Source: Cesiribacter sp. SM1 (GTDB lineage Bacteria; Bacteroidota; Bacteroidia; Cytophagales; Cyclobacteriaceae). Taken from it: a stretch of DNA of 64,000 nucleotides. Below are positions 32,425 to 41,150 of the stretch, piece after piece (within the stretch, counting starts at the first letter, position 1; every line of letters starts with the position of its first letter). The stretch covers positions 1-64,000 of the forward strand of contig NZ_JAHXBU010000088.1 of assembly GCF_020178975.1 (NCBI RefSeq), read 5' to 3'. Under the pieces are notes generated by a model. It saw only the letters and a program-made list of their open reading frames with translations, searched no databases and was not told where the DNA came from. The position numbers were made by a program, and so were the translations under genes.

Positions 32425-33339
32425 TTACTGTAGCTTTCTTACAGCCAGTTGTCGCTTTCTTTCCATTCTTACCAGTACTGGGTAAATAAGCACTGCAGAT
32501 AATATAATCAGCGTTCCGATAAAAAAGCCGGTGGTAAGCTGTTTATGCTCCTTAAAGATGAAAATAGCCAGTAAAATGCCATAAATAGGCTCCAGGTTTA
32601 CAGTAAGGTTAACGGTGAAAGCACTTAGCCTTTTTTGCAGCTCTACCGATACGGAATAAGCATAAACCGTACACACCAGTGCCAGTGCCAGCAGGCAGGC
32701 AACATCTACCCAGTTCAGGCCCAGGCTAAGGGTACCCCCGGGCGCAAGGGTGTTTACATAGAGGGGAAAAAAGAGGGCAGTGGCAAGGCAGGCGCCTACC
32801 ATTTCCCAAAAGGTAATCAGAAAATGGTTATGATGCTGGGTTAAGCGGCTGTTGATAACCGTAAATGCAGAGGAAAGAAAAGCTGAAGCCACGGCCATAG
32901 ATAAGCCCAGGGCATGATCAAACTCAAACCTGAAGATCACGTACAGGCCCAGGATCACCACAGCGCCCAGCATTAACTCATACCATTTGAAGGGTCGTTT
33001 CATTACCAGGGGCTCCAGTACGCTGGTCCAGAGGGTGCCGGTAGCCATGCCGGCCAGGCATATGGAAACGCTGGATACACGGGCAGCGGCAAAGAAGAGG
33101 ATCCAGTGGGCAGCAATAAGAATGCCGGTGAGCAGCATTCCGCTAAGCGGGCCTCTGCCGGGTAATACTTTTCTTCTGCCGAATTTCAGCAGCAACAACA
33201 ACCCGCCTGCTGCCAGGAGGGTACGGTAAAAAACCATTTCTACCGCAGGTATGCTAATAAGCACACCCAGAATGGCAGTAAATCCCCACAGCATTACAAT
33301 AAAATGTAGCTGCAGGTAGTCTTTTGGCTGGGCACTCAT
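32425..33339 (-). CDS. EamA/DMT-family transporter
   Basis: Inner-membrane protein of 304 residues with ten hydrophobic segments arranged as two EamA repeats (first repeat about 9-140, second about 150-290). Hallmarks are the start LQLHFIVMLWGFTAILG, VEMVFYRTLLAAGGLLLLL and, in the second repeat, LTVNLEPIYGILLAIFIFKE, the glutamate-containing helix typical of the family. It probably exports or exchanges a small metabolite; no substrate can be named. The start lies two bases after the lptF/G-like stop, so it is the last gene of a tgt-permease-eamA operon. Confidence 0.9.
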   Translation of the reverse strand: MSAQPKDYLQLHFIVMLWGFTAILGVLISIPAVEMVFYRTLLAAGGLLLLLKFGRRKVLPGRGPLSGMLLTGILIAAHWILFFAAARVSSVSICLAGMATGTLWTSVLEPLVMKRPFKWYELMLGAVVILGLYVIFRFEFDHALGLSMAVASAFLSSAFTVINSRLTQHHNHFLITFWEMVGACLATALFFPLYVNTLAPGGTLSLGLNWVDVACLLALALVCTVYAYSVSVELQKRLSAFTVNLTVNLEPIYGILLAIFIFKEHKQLTTGFFIGTLIILSAVLIYPVLVRMERKRQLAVRKLQ

Positions 33340-33340
33340 G

Positions 33341-34417
33341 CTAGCGGGGTACTTTGCGGTATAAAACTAAACCAATAATGGCAAAAAGAATATTTGGAGC
33401 CCAGACGGCTATCACCGGGTTTTGAATGGTTTTTGCTTCTGCCAGACTTTTTGCGAACACAAAAAGCAGAATGTAAACGAAAGCCAGCAAAAAGCCAGTG
33501 GCAATCATGAGTCCGCTGCCGCCCCGGCTTTTGCGGGATGACATGATCACACCAATGAAAGTAAGGATTATGGCTGCAAAAGGCGACATGAAGCGCACGT
33601 ACTTCTCTATTTGATAGATCATTACGTTGTCGGCACCACGGTTCTGCAGCTCTGCAATATAGGCATTCAGCTCAGGCAGGGTAAAGGTTTCCTGCAGGTG
33701 ATAGCTGCTGCCAAAATCCTTTGGGGTTATGGCAAGGGTAGTATCCAGGGTCATGCCCTGCGAAAATTGCTCCTCCATATTGTCTATTTCACGGAGCTGC
33801 CATTCCTTAAGCACCCATTTGCTGCTATCCTTGTTCCATTCCAGCCGTCTGGCAGTAAGTTTTTCTGCCAGCTGGTTGTCCTTGATCGTCTCCAGGGTAA
33901 ACCTGTAGCCAACATCGGCTTCGTTATTATAGCTCTCCAGATAGGCATAAGTTTCCGGGCCTATCTTCATGTGTATGTTGCGGTCGGTATTGCGGAAGGG
34001 CTTTTTGATATAGGTGATTTCAAAAGCCACCCGTTTTTTATTGGCATTGGGCAGCACATAGGCTGTGAGCGCAAAGCTAAGGGCGGCAATAATGCTTGCA
34101 CCAATCAGGTAGGGAACCATCATGCGCCTGAAGCTTACCCCACTGCTTAAAATAGCTATGATTTCTGTATGGCCTGCCATTTTGGAGGTTACAAATACCG
34201 TAGCAATAAAAACTGTGATGGGGGTAATGAAATTGGCAATGTAGGGGATAAAGGCCATGTAGTAGCCCAGTATCTCTTCCAGCGCCAGGTTGTGTTTGAT
34301 GAATTCGTCGTTCTTTTCCGTAAGGTCAATCACGCATACAATGGTAACCAGTATGGCTACCACAAAGAAAAAGGCCGACAGGAATTTTGTCAGGATATAC
34401 CGATCCAGTATTTTCAT
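33341..34417 (-). CDS. LptF/LptG-family LPS-export permease (YjgP/YjgQ)
   Basis: Membrane component of the Lpt system that extracts lipopolysaccharide from the inner membrane. The 358-residue protein has the canonical layout: three N-terminal membrane segments (starting KILDRYILTKFLSAFFFVVA, then NFITPITVFIATVFVTSKM and LIGASIIAALSFALTAYVLP), a periplasmic beta-jellyroll domain (about 130-265) and three C-terminal segments (PFAAIILTFIGVIMSSR onward). LptF versus LptG cannot be decided from sequence alone. Its ATG shares one base with the tgt stop codon (TGATG), so the two are translationally coupled. Confidence 0.9.
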   Translation of the reverse strand: MKILDRYILTKFLSAFFFVVAILVTIVCVIDLTEKNDEFIKHNLALEEILGYYMAFIPYIANFITPITVFIATVFVTSKMAGHTEIIAILSSGVSFRRMMVPYLIGASIIAALSFALTAYVLPNANKKRVAFEITYIKKPFRNTDRNIHMKIGPETYAYLESYNNEADVGYRFTLETIKDNQLAEKLTARRLEWNKDSSKWVLKEWQLREIDNMEEQFSQGMTLDTTLAITPKDFGSSYHLQETFTLPELNAYIAELQNRGADNVMIYQIEKYVRFMSPFAAIILTFIGVIMSSRKSRGGSGLMIATGFLLAFVYILLFVFAKSLAEAKTIQNPVIAVWAPNILFAIIGLVLYRKVPR

Positions 34418-35547
34418 CAGAGGCGCTGCATTAATTTCGGAATCATGCGTTCTTTCCAGCTATAAAAGGTTCCGCTCTTAATTTGTTCCCGGGCCTGCCC
34501 AACAAGCCACAAATAAAAGCTAAGGTTGTGTACAGATGCAATCTGTGCTCCCAGCATTTCTTTGCTGTGGATCAGGTGGCGCAGGTATGCCTTTGTGTAA
34601 AAAGTGCTGGCATAGTTCTCCAGGCCGGGATCAACCGGGCTAAAATCTTCCTTCCACTTTTCATTGCGGATGTTGATGATACCCTCGGTAGTAAAGAGCA
34701 TTCCGTTACGGGCATTGCGGGTAGGCATCACGCAGTCGAACATATCTACCCCCAGTGCAATACATTCCAGAATATTTGCCGGTGTGCCCACACCCATTAA
34801 ATAACGGGGTTTGTCGGCAGGTAGTATACCGCACACGACCTCTGTAAGCTCGTACATGATTTCTGCAGGCTCGCCTACTGATAAGCCGCCAATGGCATTG
34901 CCGGCACGGCCCTGCTTAGCTATAAATTCTGCAGATTGCTCCCGCAGGTCTTTATAAGTACCACCCTGCACAATGGGAAACAGCTGCTGCTCATAGCCAT
35001 ATTTAGACTCGGTGCTATCAAAGCGGGCAATGCAGCGCTCCAGCCAGCGGTGTGTCATTTCCATGCTTTTGCGGGTGTAGGCATAGTCGCTGGGGTAGGG
35101 CGGGCACTCATCAAACGCCATGATAATATCGGCGCCTATGATACGCTGTATGTCCATAACCCCTTCCGGCGTAAACACAATTTTAGAGCCGTCGATGTGG
35201 GAGCTGAATTTAACCCCGTTCTCCTCAATTTTACGGATGTCGGAAAGGGAGAAAACCTGGTAGCCGCCGCTATCGGTAAGGATTGGGCCATCCCAGCCGC
35301 CAAACTTGTGGAGTCCGCCAGCTTTTTCCAGGATATTCAGCCCGGGGCGCAGGTACAAATGGTAGGTATTGCCCAGGATAATCTGTGCCTTTATATCTTC
35401 CCGCAACTCACGCTGATGCACGGCTTTTACCGTGCCGGCAGTGCCTACAGGCATGAAAATAGGGGTTTCTATAGTGCCATGATCCGTGCTTAGGCGTCCG
35501 GCGCGGGCCTTGCTTCCGGGATCAAGATGTTCCAGTGTAAAATGCAT
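34417..35547 (-). CDS. tgt: tRNA-guanine transglycosylase, Zn-site cysteines absent
   Basis: Replaces guanine 34 of Asn, Asp, His and Tyr tRNAs with preQ1 during queuosine synthesis. From the ATG at 35547 it has 376 residues. The TIM-barrel core is clear: PIFMPVGTAGTVKAV, ILGNTYHL, LTDSGGYQVFSL with the catalytic Asp, MAFDECPPYPSDY and the nucleophile region DMFDCVMPTRNARNG. In most bacterial TGTs a CxCxxC zinc motif precedes AYLRHL; here the segment reads LENYASTFYTKAYLRHL, with no cysteine. The later HN of SVHNLSFY remains. This may be a lineage feature of Bacteroidota enzymes. First gene of the operon. Confidence 0.92.
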   Translation of the reverse strand: MHFTLEHLDPGSKARAGRLSTDHGTIETPIFMPVGTAGTVKAVHQRELREDIKAQIILGNTYHLYLRPGLNILEKAGGLHKFGGWDGPILTDSGGYQVFSLSDIRKIEENGVKFSSHIDGSKIVFTPEGVMDIQRIIGADIIMAFDECPPYPSDYAYTRKSMEMTHRWLERCIARFDSTESKYGYEQQLFPIVQGGTYKDLREQSAEFIAKQGRAGNAIGGLSVGEPAEIMYELTEVVCGILPADKPRYLMGVGTPANILECIALGVDMFDCVMPTRNARNGMLFTTEGIINIRNEKWKEDFSPVDPGLENYASTFYTKAYLRHLIHSKEMLGAQIASVHNLSFYLWLVGQAREQIKSGTFYSWKERMIPKLMQRL

Positions 35548-35706
35548 TTTCAGAAAAATCGCTTCAACCTGCAAATTTACTCCCTTTTCAGGGATTTACC
35601 TAGCGCAGTTTGTTCATAAAAGGGTACGGGTGAGCTCCTCCTTCGTAAAATATTTTTTGTGTAATATCTCTGCCCTTTAATAGCAGAAATGATGGGCAAG
35701 AGGCAC

Positions 35707-35714
35707 TATATTTG
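35707..35714 (+). promoter_or_regulatory. candidate -7 element of the GT2-sigma promoter
   Basis: TATATTTG is an exact TAnnTTTG match 24 bases before the glycosyltransferase start codon. No clear -33 TTTG at the right distance. Confidence 0.4.
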
Positions 35715-35737
35715 AAAAGTTAAATTTCACTCAATTC

Positions 35738-36856
35738 ATGCCTCTTCTATCTGCAGGGTTGTTGATCCTCTTTGGTGTCGTCTTCTTAATTCAACTCTAC
35801 TTCTACTTATTCAGGTTTGGCCGTGTGGTAGCGTACAAAAAGCCGCAGGTTCCACCGCGTCCCGAAGTGCCTGTTAGTATTATCATCAGTGCTCATAATG
35901 AAAGCCAGAACCTAAGGCGCCTGCTGCCACGGTTGCTGGAACAGGATTATCCAAACTTCGAGGTGCTGGTGATAGATGATCGTTCCACTGATTATACCCA
36001 TACCTGGCTGGAGGAAGAGCAGAAAAAAGATCCCCGGGTGCGCTCCCTGCATATTGAGCAAACCCCAAGGCACTTTACGCCGAAAAAATATGCCCTTACC
36101 ATGGGGGTTAAGCATGCCGTTAACGATGTGCTCCTGCTAACCGATGCCGATTGCCAGCCAAACAGCCCCTACTGGCTAAGGGACATGGCTGCAAAATTTG
36201 AAAATAATGGCACCCAGATCAACCTGGGCTTTTCACAGTATAAAAAACTGCCGGGTTTTTTGAATACCTTTATCCGTTTCGAAACCCTGTTTTCCGGCTT
36301 GCTCTACATAGGCGCAGCCCTGGCACGCATGCCTTATATGGGTGTGGGACGCAATTTGTCTTACAGGAAAGCGTTTTTTATGGAGCGCAAGGGTTTTATG
36401 TCTCATAAGGAGGTACTCAGTGGCGACGACGATTTGTTTGTGAACTATAATGCAAACAAGCGGAATACTGCAGTTACCATAGGTCCGGAGAGCCTGGTAT
36501 ATTCAAACCCTAAAACAAGCTGGGACGCGTGGTATAAGCAAAAATTACGACATTTATCTGCCGGAAAGCTTTACAGGGCAGGCTCCAGAACCGGGCTTGC
36601 GCTTTTTATGCTTTCGCACTGGCTGTTCTGGATAACTTTTGTGCTCCTGATGAGTTTATGGATTGAGCCCTACCTAGTACTTGGGGTGTTTCTGGTAAGA
36701 ACAATCCTTCTCTATTACCTGTTGATACAAGGCAGCAAAAAGCTGGGGGATTCTTTCCAGTGCTGGTATTTGTTGTTTTTAGATTTTTTAATGATGTTCT
36801 ACCAGCTTTTTGTAGGTATAACCGCCTTATTTACGAAACAGACTAAATGGAAGTAA
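35738..36856 (+). CDS. family 2 glycosyltransferase, membrane-anchored
   Basis: Processive or single-step GT2 enzyme of 372 residues. An N-terminal membrane segment (LSAGLLILFGVVFLIQLYFY) is followed by the GT-A domain: PVSIIISAHNES (nucleotide-sugar binding), VLVIDDRSTD, and LLLTDADCQP with the metal-binding DAD. The acceptor-site region is SGDDDLFVN, followed by QKLRHLSAG in place of the QxxRW of processive enzymes. Two or three membrane segments end the protein (FMLSHWLFWITFVLLMSLWI onward). It probably builds a cell-envelope glycan or glycolipid. Its 3' end overlaps the sigma-factor start by ten bases, so the two are cotranscribed. Confidence 0.88.
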   Translation: MPLLSAGLLILFGVVFLIQLYFYLFRFGRVVAYKKPQVPPRPEVPVSIIISAHNESQNLRRLLPRLLEQDYPNFEVLVIDDRSTDYTHTWLEEEQKKDPRVRSLHIEQTPRHFTPKKYALTMGVKHAVNDVLLLTDADCQPNSPYWLRDMAAKFENNGTQINLGFSQYKKLPGFLNTFIRFETLFSGLLYIGAALARMPYMGVGRNLSYRKAFFMERKGFMSHKEVLSGDDDLFVNYNANKRNTAVTIGPESLVYSNPKTSWDAWYKQKLRHLSAGKLYRAGSRTGLALFMLSHWLFWITFVLLMSLWIEPYLVLGVFLVRTILLYYLLIQGSKKLGDSFQCWYLLFLDFLMMFYQLFVGITALFTKQTKWK

Positions 36857-37461
36857 ACAGCAATAAGAATTTTTCTGCCAAGGCATTAGAAGACTTTCGG
36901 CTAATTGACCAGGCGCTTCAGGAAAAGGACCAGACTGCTTATGGCGAGCTGATGAAACGCTATAAAATGGCAGTCTACCACATGATCCTGAAAATGGTTC
37001 GCAATGTAGATGATGCCGAAGACCTGACCATAGAGGCCTTTGCAAAAGCTTTCAAGAACCTGCATAAGTTTAAGCAGGACTATACTTTTAGTACCTGGCT
37101 TTTCCGGATTGCAACCAACAATGCCATTGACTTTATTCGCAAAAAGCGCTTAAAAACCTTAAGCCTCAACACCACCTTTAAGAACGACAGCGGTGATGAT
37201 GTGAATATTGATGTTGAGGACGAAACCCTGAACCCGCAGCAGGAGGCCATTAAGAGCCAGAAAATTGAGCTGGTGCAGATGTTTGTAACCAAGCTTCCGC
37301 CTAAATACCAGCGGCTGGTGCGCCTGCGCTACTTCGATGAGCTCTCTTACGACGAAATTGCCAAAGAACTTGATGCACCCCTGGGTACCATCAAAGCACA
37401 GTTGTACCGTGCGCGTGAGCTCATGTACGAGCTGGTAAAAGATAAAAAGGACCAGATGTGA
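36847..37461 (+). CDS. ECF-type RNA polymerase sigma factor
   Basis: Sigma-70 family factor of 204 residues with only regions 2 and 4. Region 2: AYGELMKRYKMAVYHMILKM, DDAEDLTIEAFAKAFKNL and FSTWLFRIATNNAIDFIRKK. Region 4: LPPKYQRLVRLRYFDELSYD followed by EIAKELDAPLGTIKAQLYRA (helix-turn-helix). An acidic linker (DDVNIDVEDE) joins them. No anti-sigma factor gene is adjacent, which is atypical; the gene is instead translationally coupled to the upstream glycosyltransferase, suggesting an envelope-related role. The regulon is unknown. Confidence 0.92.
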   Translation: MEVNSNKNFSAKALEDFRLIDQALQEKDQTAYGELMKRYKMAVYHMILKMVRNVDDAEDLTIEAFAKAFKNLHKFKQDYTFSTWLFRIATNNAIDFIRKKRLKTLSLNTTFKNDSGDDVNIDVEDETLNPQQEAIKSQKIELVQMFVTKLPPKYQRLVRLRYFDELSYDEIAKELDAPLGTIKAQLYRARELMYELVKDKKDQM

Positions 37462-37462
37462 T

Positions 37463-37497
37463 TGGGTGAGGGGTATCGGGTATGATGTATCAGCTAT
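37463..37497 (-). repeat. degenerate heptamer array after the sigma gene
   Basis: TGGGTGA, GGGGTAT, CGGGTAT, GATGTAT, CAGCTAT lie in exact 7-bp register right after the stop codon. This is the G-rich orientation of the dispersed family. Confidence 0.5.
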
Positions 37498-37573
37498 CAG
37501 CAAGAGTACTGAAGTAATCAGGAAATCAAACAATGGTGGGTGCCATTGGGATTGATTAAAAAAATACTAACCC

Positions 37574-37634
37574 CCATGGCTTAGCCATGGATATAAAAAA
37601 ATAACTCCGGTGCCTTTAGGGTTGCCGGAGTTTT
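37574..37634 (+). terminator. two stem-loops before rsmG; second is a possible terminator
   Basis: CCATGGC-TTA-GCCATGG is a perfect 7-bp hairpin, and 14 bases further ACTCCGG pairs with CCGGAGT (14-base loop) followed by TTTGTATTTT. The second probably terminates the GT2-sigma transcript; it ends less than 20 bases before the rsmG start, so rsmG would need a promoter inside the spacer or read-through. Confidence 0.5.
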
Positions 37635-37647
37635 GTATTTTAGCGAT

Positions 37648-38280
37648 ATGCAAGAAGGTGTAGCACTTATCAAAAAGTATTTTCCCGATATCACAGCCGA
37701 ACAGGAGGATCAGTTTGGCCGCCTGGGTGCCCTGTACGAGGAGTGGAACAGCAAGATCAATGTAGTGTCGCGTAAAGACATTGAGCAGCTTTATGTGCAC
37801 CATGTGCTGCACTCGCTGGGCATTGCCAGGGTGCAGCCCTTTGTCAGTGGTGCCCAGATCCTTGATGTAGGCACTGGCGGTGGTTTTCCGGGCATTCCGC
37901 TGGCTATTTTGTACCCACAGGCCAGCTTTTACCTGGTAGACTCCATCGGCAAGAAAATTACAGTGGTGAAGGAGGTTTCACAGGCGCTGGGCCTGCAAAA
38001 TGTGCGGGCAGAACAAATCCGTGCCGAGGAGGTAAAAGGTCAGTTCGATTTTGTTGTTAGCCGTGCTGTTACCCGCATGAAGCCTTTTATTGGCTGGGTA
38101 GAGAGTAAGATCAAAACAAAGTCGAGCCACCCGCTCTACAATGGAATTCTTTATCTTAAAGGTGGAGAGCTCGATGAGGAGATGAAAGAAACGGGGCTGA
38201 ACTGGTCGTCGTATGAGCTAACCGATTTTTTTGAAGAGCCATTCTTTGAGACCAAGAAAGTGGTGTATGTGCCTTTGTAA
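37648..38280 (+). CDS. rsmG: 16S rRNA (guanine527-N7)-methyltransferase
   Basis: Cytoplasmic SAM-dependent methyltransferase that makes m7G527 in 16S rRNA (GidB). With the ATG at 37648 it has 210 residues; a TTG five codons upstream is less likely. Motifs include LYEEWNSKINVVSRKDIEQL, HHVLHSL, the SAM-binding ILDVGTGGGFPGIPLAI, the acidic FYLVDSIGKK, and FDFVVSRAVTRM. It is a single gene between a hairpin pair and a strong terminator. Confidence 0.95.
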   Translation: MQEGVALIKKYFPDITAEQEDQFGRLGALYEEWNSKINVVSRKDIEQLYVHHVLHSLGIARVQPFVSGAQILDVGTGGGFPGIPLAILYPQASFYLVDSIGKKITVVKEVSQALGLQNVRAEQIRAEEVKGQFDFVVSRAVTRMKPFIGWVESKIKTKSSHPLYNGILYLKGGELDEEMKETGLNWSSYELTDFFEEPFFETKKVVYVPL

Positions 38281-38308
38281 AAGGCTGATATGCTGCTATA
38301 AAAATAGA

Positions 38309-38338
38309 AACAGCCGGTTTAGCGCCGGCTGTTTTTTT
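38309..38338. terminator. terminator between rsmG and the M16 peptidase gene
   Basis: AACAGCCGG, loop TTTAGCG, CCGGCTGTT with a T-run on the plus strand. The opposite strand is A/T-rich enough for some bidirectional use. Confidence 0.8.
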
Positions 38339-38354
38339 AATTTTCAGATGTAAG

Positions 38355-41150
38355 TTAATTCCTGGTTTTTAACTGTTTTTCAGCTGCTTTTTCTTCAAGG
38401 ATCTCTCCATCGCCATTGATGATCACAACATCACCAAAGCCGAGGGCTTTCAACTTTTCTTCCAGAATTGTTCTGTCACCCACCACAACCCAGCTGAAAG
38501 CATCGGGCTTCACTATTTTATTAGCGGCCTTTTGCACTTCAGCAAGCTTTACGTCCTGCACTTTTTGCGGATAGGTCTGGTAGTAGTTGTCGGGATACTT
38601 GTGCTGCACAATGTTCACAGCAGATGCCTCTACGGCAGCCAGTGTTTCCCATTGGCCGGGCAGCTGCAGTACATTGTTGGTCTGCACCTTTTTAAATTCC
38701 TCGTCGGTTGCCTTTCGCTCTTTCAGGTACTCCCTGATTTCCTTGTTCAGCTCCACCATAGACTCCTGGGTTTTGTCTGACTGAACCGGTGCGTAAGCGA
38801 GGAAAGGGCGCTGTCCGGTAGCAGTAATAAGCAGGGTTGAGGCACCATAAGACCAGCCCTTCTCTTCCCGCAGCTTCATGTTTACCCGTGAGGTAAACTG
38901 TCCGCCCAGGATGTCGTTCATCATGCCTACGGCAATGTCATCGTCGGTACCGGCAGCTGGGGCTACATGTCCCGCAATAATCACAGACTGTACGGCGCCG
39001 GGTTTATCCATCAGGTAAATCCTGTTTTTGGTAACAGGCACGGTAGCCAGGTTTTTCTTAGGCACCTCACCATTTTTCCACTTGGCAAACCTTTTTTCCA
39101 GCTCCTTCTGAAGTTCGGCCTTAGAGATATCACCCGTAACGATCAGGGTGGCATTGTTAGGTTTAAACCAGGTGCTGTAGAATTTGGAGAGATCTTCTTT
39201 CCTGAGTGCTGCTACTGTGGTTTCGAAGCCGGAGCCTGTAAAAGGATTGCTGTAGGCATGGCCCTCGCCGTAGAGATAGCGGGGAAATACCCGCAGGGCC
39301 ATCTGAACCGGTTCTGATTTTTCCCGCTGTATCTTTACCAGCTGCTCTTTGCGCAGGCGCTCAAAGTCGCTGTCGTTAAAGGCAGGGTTCAGGATCACAT
39401 CAGCATAAAGGTCCAGGCTTTGTCCGAGCATTGGCTTCAGGGCGGTCATGTCTACAAAGGAATGATCCAGCTGCGAGTATGTATAGAGGGATGCACCCAG
39501 CATGGTGAGCTTGTCGTTAAATTCCAGTGAGCTTAGGCTTTTGGTGCCCTCGTCCATCAGGTTCAGGGCCAGCGAGGCAGTACCGGGGGTTCCAAACTGG
39601 TCAGCTGCATAACCGGCATCTACCATCATCTTCAGGCGCACCAGGGGTACTTCTTTTCTTTCTGCCAGTATTACATTCAGGCCGTTGGAGAGGGTGAATC
39701 GCTGGAGGTCGGGGAACTTAACCGCTGCCGCCGTACCCAGTGCCGGTAAGCCCTTGCTTCTGTCTACAGCAGCGGCGGCAGTAGTGTACTCCTTCACAGG
39801 GTTTACCACCAGTACCAGCTTGCCATCGGACAACCAGCGGTTAGCTACCTCTTTGATCTGAGGGGCTGTGGCGGCCTGCATCCCCTGGAGCCGGGTTTTG
39901 TAAAAACTGGCATCCCCTTTGTAGACCTCATTTTCAGCTAAAATATCTGATTTGCCACCAAAGCCACCAATTCTTTCCATGCCTTTAATGAAATCAGCAA
40001 TGTTCTGGGTTTTGATGCGCTTTACCTCCTGTTCGGTAAGGCCTTCTGCCAGCAGGCGGTTCATTTCTTCATTAATGGCAGCCTCTACCTGCTCTACCGG
40101 AATACCAGGCTTTACATCGGCATAAATGGCAAAAAAGCCTGCCGCTTCCAGTTCGTAGTTAAAGGCCTGTACCGAAGTAGCAATCTGCTCATCGAACACC
40201 AGGCGTTTGTAGAGCCGGGAGTTTTTGCCTGAGGCAAGGGCACCGGACACATAATCGAGCAGGAAAGCATCGGGGTTGCCATATTCAGGTACGTTCCAGC
40301 TCATGTAAATGCGTGACTGCGGAACCCGGTCCTGGCGGATAATACGCTTTTCGCCGGTTCTTTTGGCAATATCGCGGCTTGCTTTGGTAATGGGTGGTCC
40401 TGCAGGGATGTGGCCAAAATACTGCACTGCTTTCTGGTAAGCCTCTTCAGTATTTACATCGCCGGCAATTACCACCACGGCATTGGCAGCACCATAATAT
40501 TCCTGGAACCACTCTTTTACGTCATCGAGCGAGGCAGCGTTCAGATCTTCCATAGAGCCAATCACAGAGTGGCTGTAAGGGTGTCCGGCCGGAAAGCTCT
40601 GCTCGAAGAGCAGGTCAAAGTCCTTACCATAGGGCTGATTTTCGCCCTGGCGCTTTTCGTTCTGCACCACACCTCTTTGTTCGTCAAGCCTTTCCTGCGA
40701 GATGGCTCCTTTAAAGTGACCCATCCTGTCGGACTCCATCCAGAGGGCTGCATCCAGGGCAGACAGCGGCACATTCTGAAAGTAGTTGGTTCTGTCGAAG
40801 TTAGTGGTGCCATTCAGGTCGGTTGCACCCATGCTCTCCATGGCCTGAAAGTAATCGTTGTTGTAGTTTTCGCTGCCGTTGAACATCAGGTGCTCAAAGA
40901 GGTGGGCGAATCCTGTTTTACCTGCTTTTTCGTTCTTAGAGCCCACATGATACCACACGTTAATCGCAACGATTGGTGCCTTGTGGTCCTCGTGTACGAT
41001 AAGGGTGAGGCCATTATCGAGCACAAACTTTTTGTAGGGAATATCGAGCTCTTCCAGCGAAAAGGAAACATCTTTTTGCTGTGCAGCTGCCGGGTAAGAT
41101 CCCAAGGCAAGCAGCAGGAGCAGTGAGAAAAAGAAGTACTGTTTCTTCAT
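38355..41150 (-). CDS. M16-family zinc metallopeptidase, two-module form
   Basis: Exported insulinase/pitrilysin-type peptidase of 931 residues with a signal peptide (FFFSLLLLLALGSYPAAA). The inverted zinc motif is HLFEH (His83, Glu86, His87), and the distal glutamate lies in RGVVQNEKRQ, about 75 residues later. The second half repeats the fold without the zinc motif (around FTLSNGLNVILAERKEVPLV), as usual for single-chain M16 proteins. It probably degrades peptides in the periplasm. Monocistronic; converges with rsmG. Confidence 0.93.
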   Translation of the reverse strand: MKKQYFFFSLLLLLALGSYPAAAQQKDVSFSLEELDIPYKKFVLDNGLTLIVHEDHKAPIVAINVWYHVGSKNEKAGKTGFAHLFEHLMFNGSENYNNDYFQAMESMGATDLNGTTNFDRTNYFQNVPLSALDAALWMESDRMGHFKGAISQERLDEQRGVVQNEKRQGENQPYGKDFDLLFEQSFPAGHPYSHSVIGSMEDLNAASLDDVKEWFQEYYGAANAVVVIAGDVNTEEAYQKAVQYFGHIPAGPPITKASRDIAKRTGEKRIIRQDRVPQSRIYMSWNVPEYGNPDAFLLDYVSGALASGKNSRLYKRLVFDEQIATSVQAFNYELEAAGFFAIYADVKPGIPVEQVEAAINEEMNRLLAEGLTEQEVKRIKTQNIADFIKGMERIGGFGGKSDILAENEVYKGDASFYKTRLQGMQAATAPQIKEVANRWLSDGKLVLVVNPVKEYTTAAAAVDRSKGLPALGTAAAVKFPDLQRFTLSNGLNVILAERKEVPLVRLKMMVDAGYAADQFGTPGTASLALNLMDEGTKSLSSLEFNDKLTMLGASLYTYSQLDHSFVDMTALKPMLGQSLDLYADVILNPAFNDSDFERLRKEQLVKIQREKSEPVQMALRVFPRYLYGEGHAYSNPFTGSGFETTVAALRKEDLSKFYSTWFKPNNATLIVTGDISKAELQKELEKRFAKWKNGEVPKKNLATVPVTKNRIYLMDKPGAVQSVIIAGHVAPAAGTDDDIAVGMMNDILGGQFTSRVNMKLREEKGWSYGASTLLITATGQRPFLAYAPVQSDKTQESMVELNKEIREYLKERKATDEEFKKVQTNNVLQLPGQWETLAAVEASAVNIVQHKYPDNYYQTYPQKVQDVKLAEVQKAANKIVKPDAFSWVVVGDRTILEEKLKALGFGDVVIINGDGEILEEKAAEKQLKTRN

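Noticed and set aside
37574-37634. Riboswitch-like paired hairpins before rsmG
   Set aside because: Only two simple stem-loops with no conserved multi-helix core; terminator and spacer palindrome explain them.
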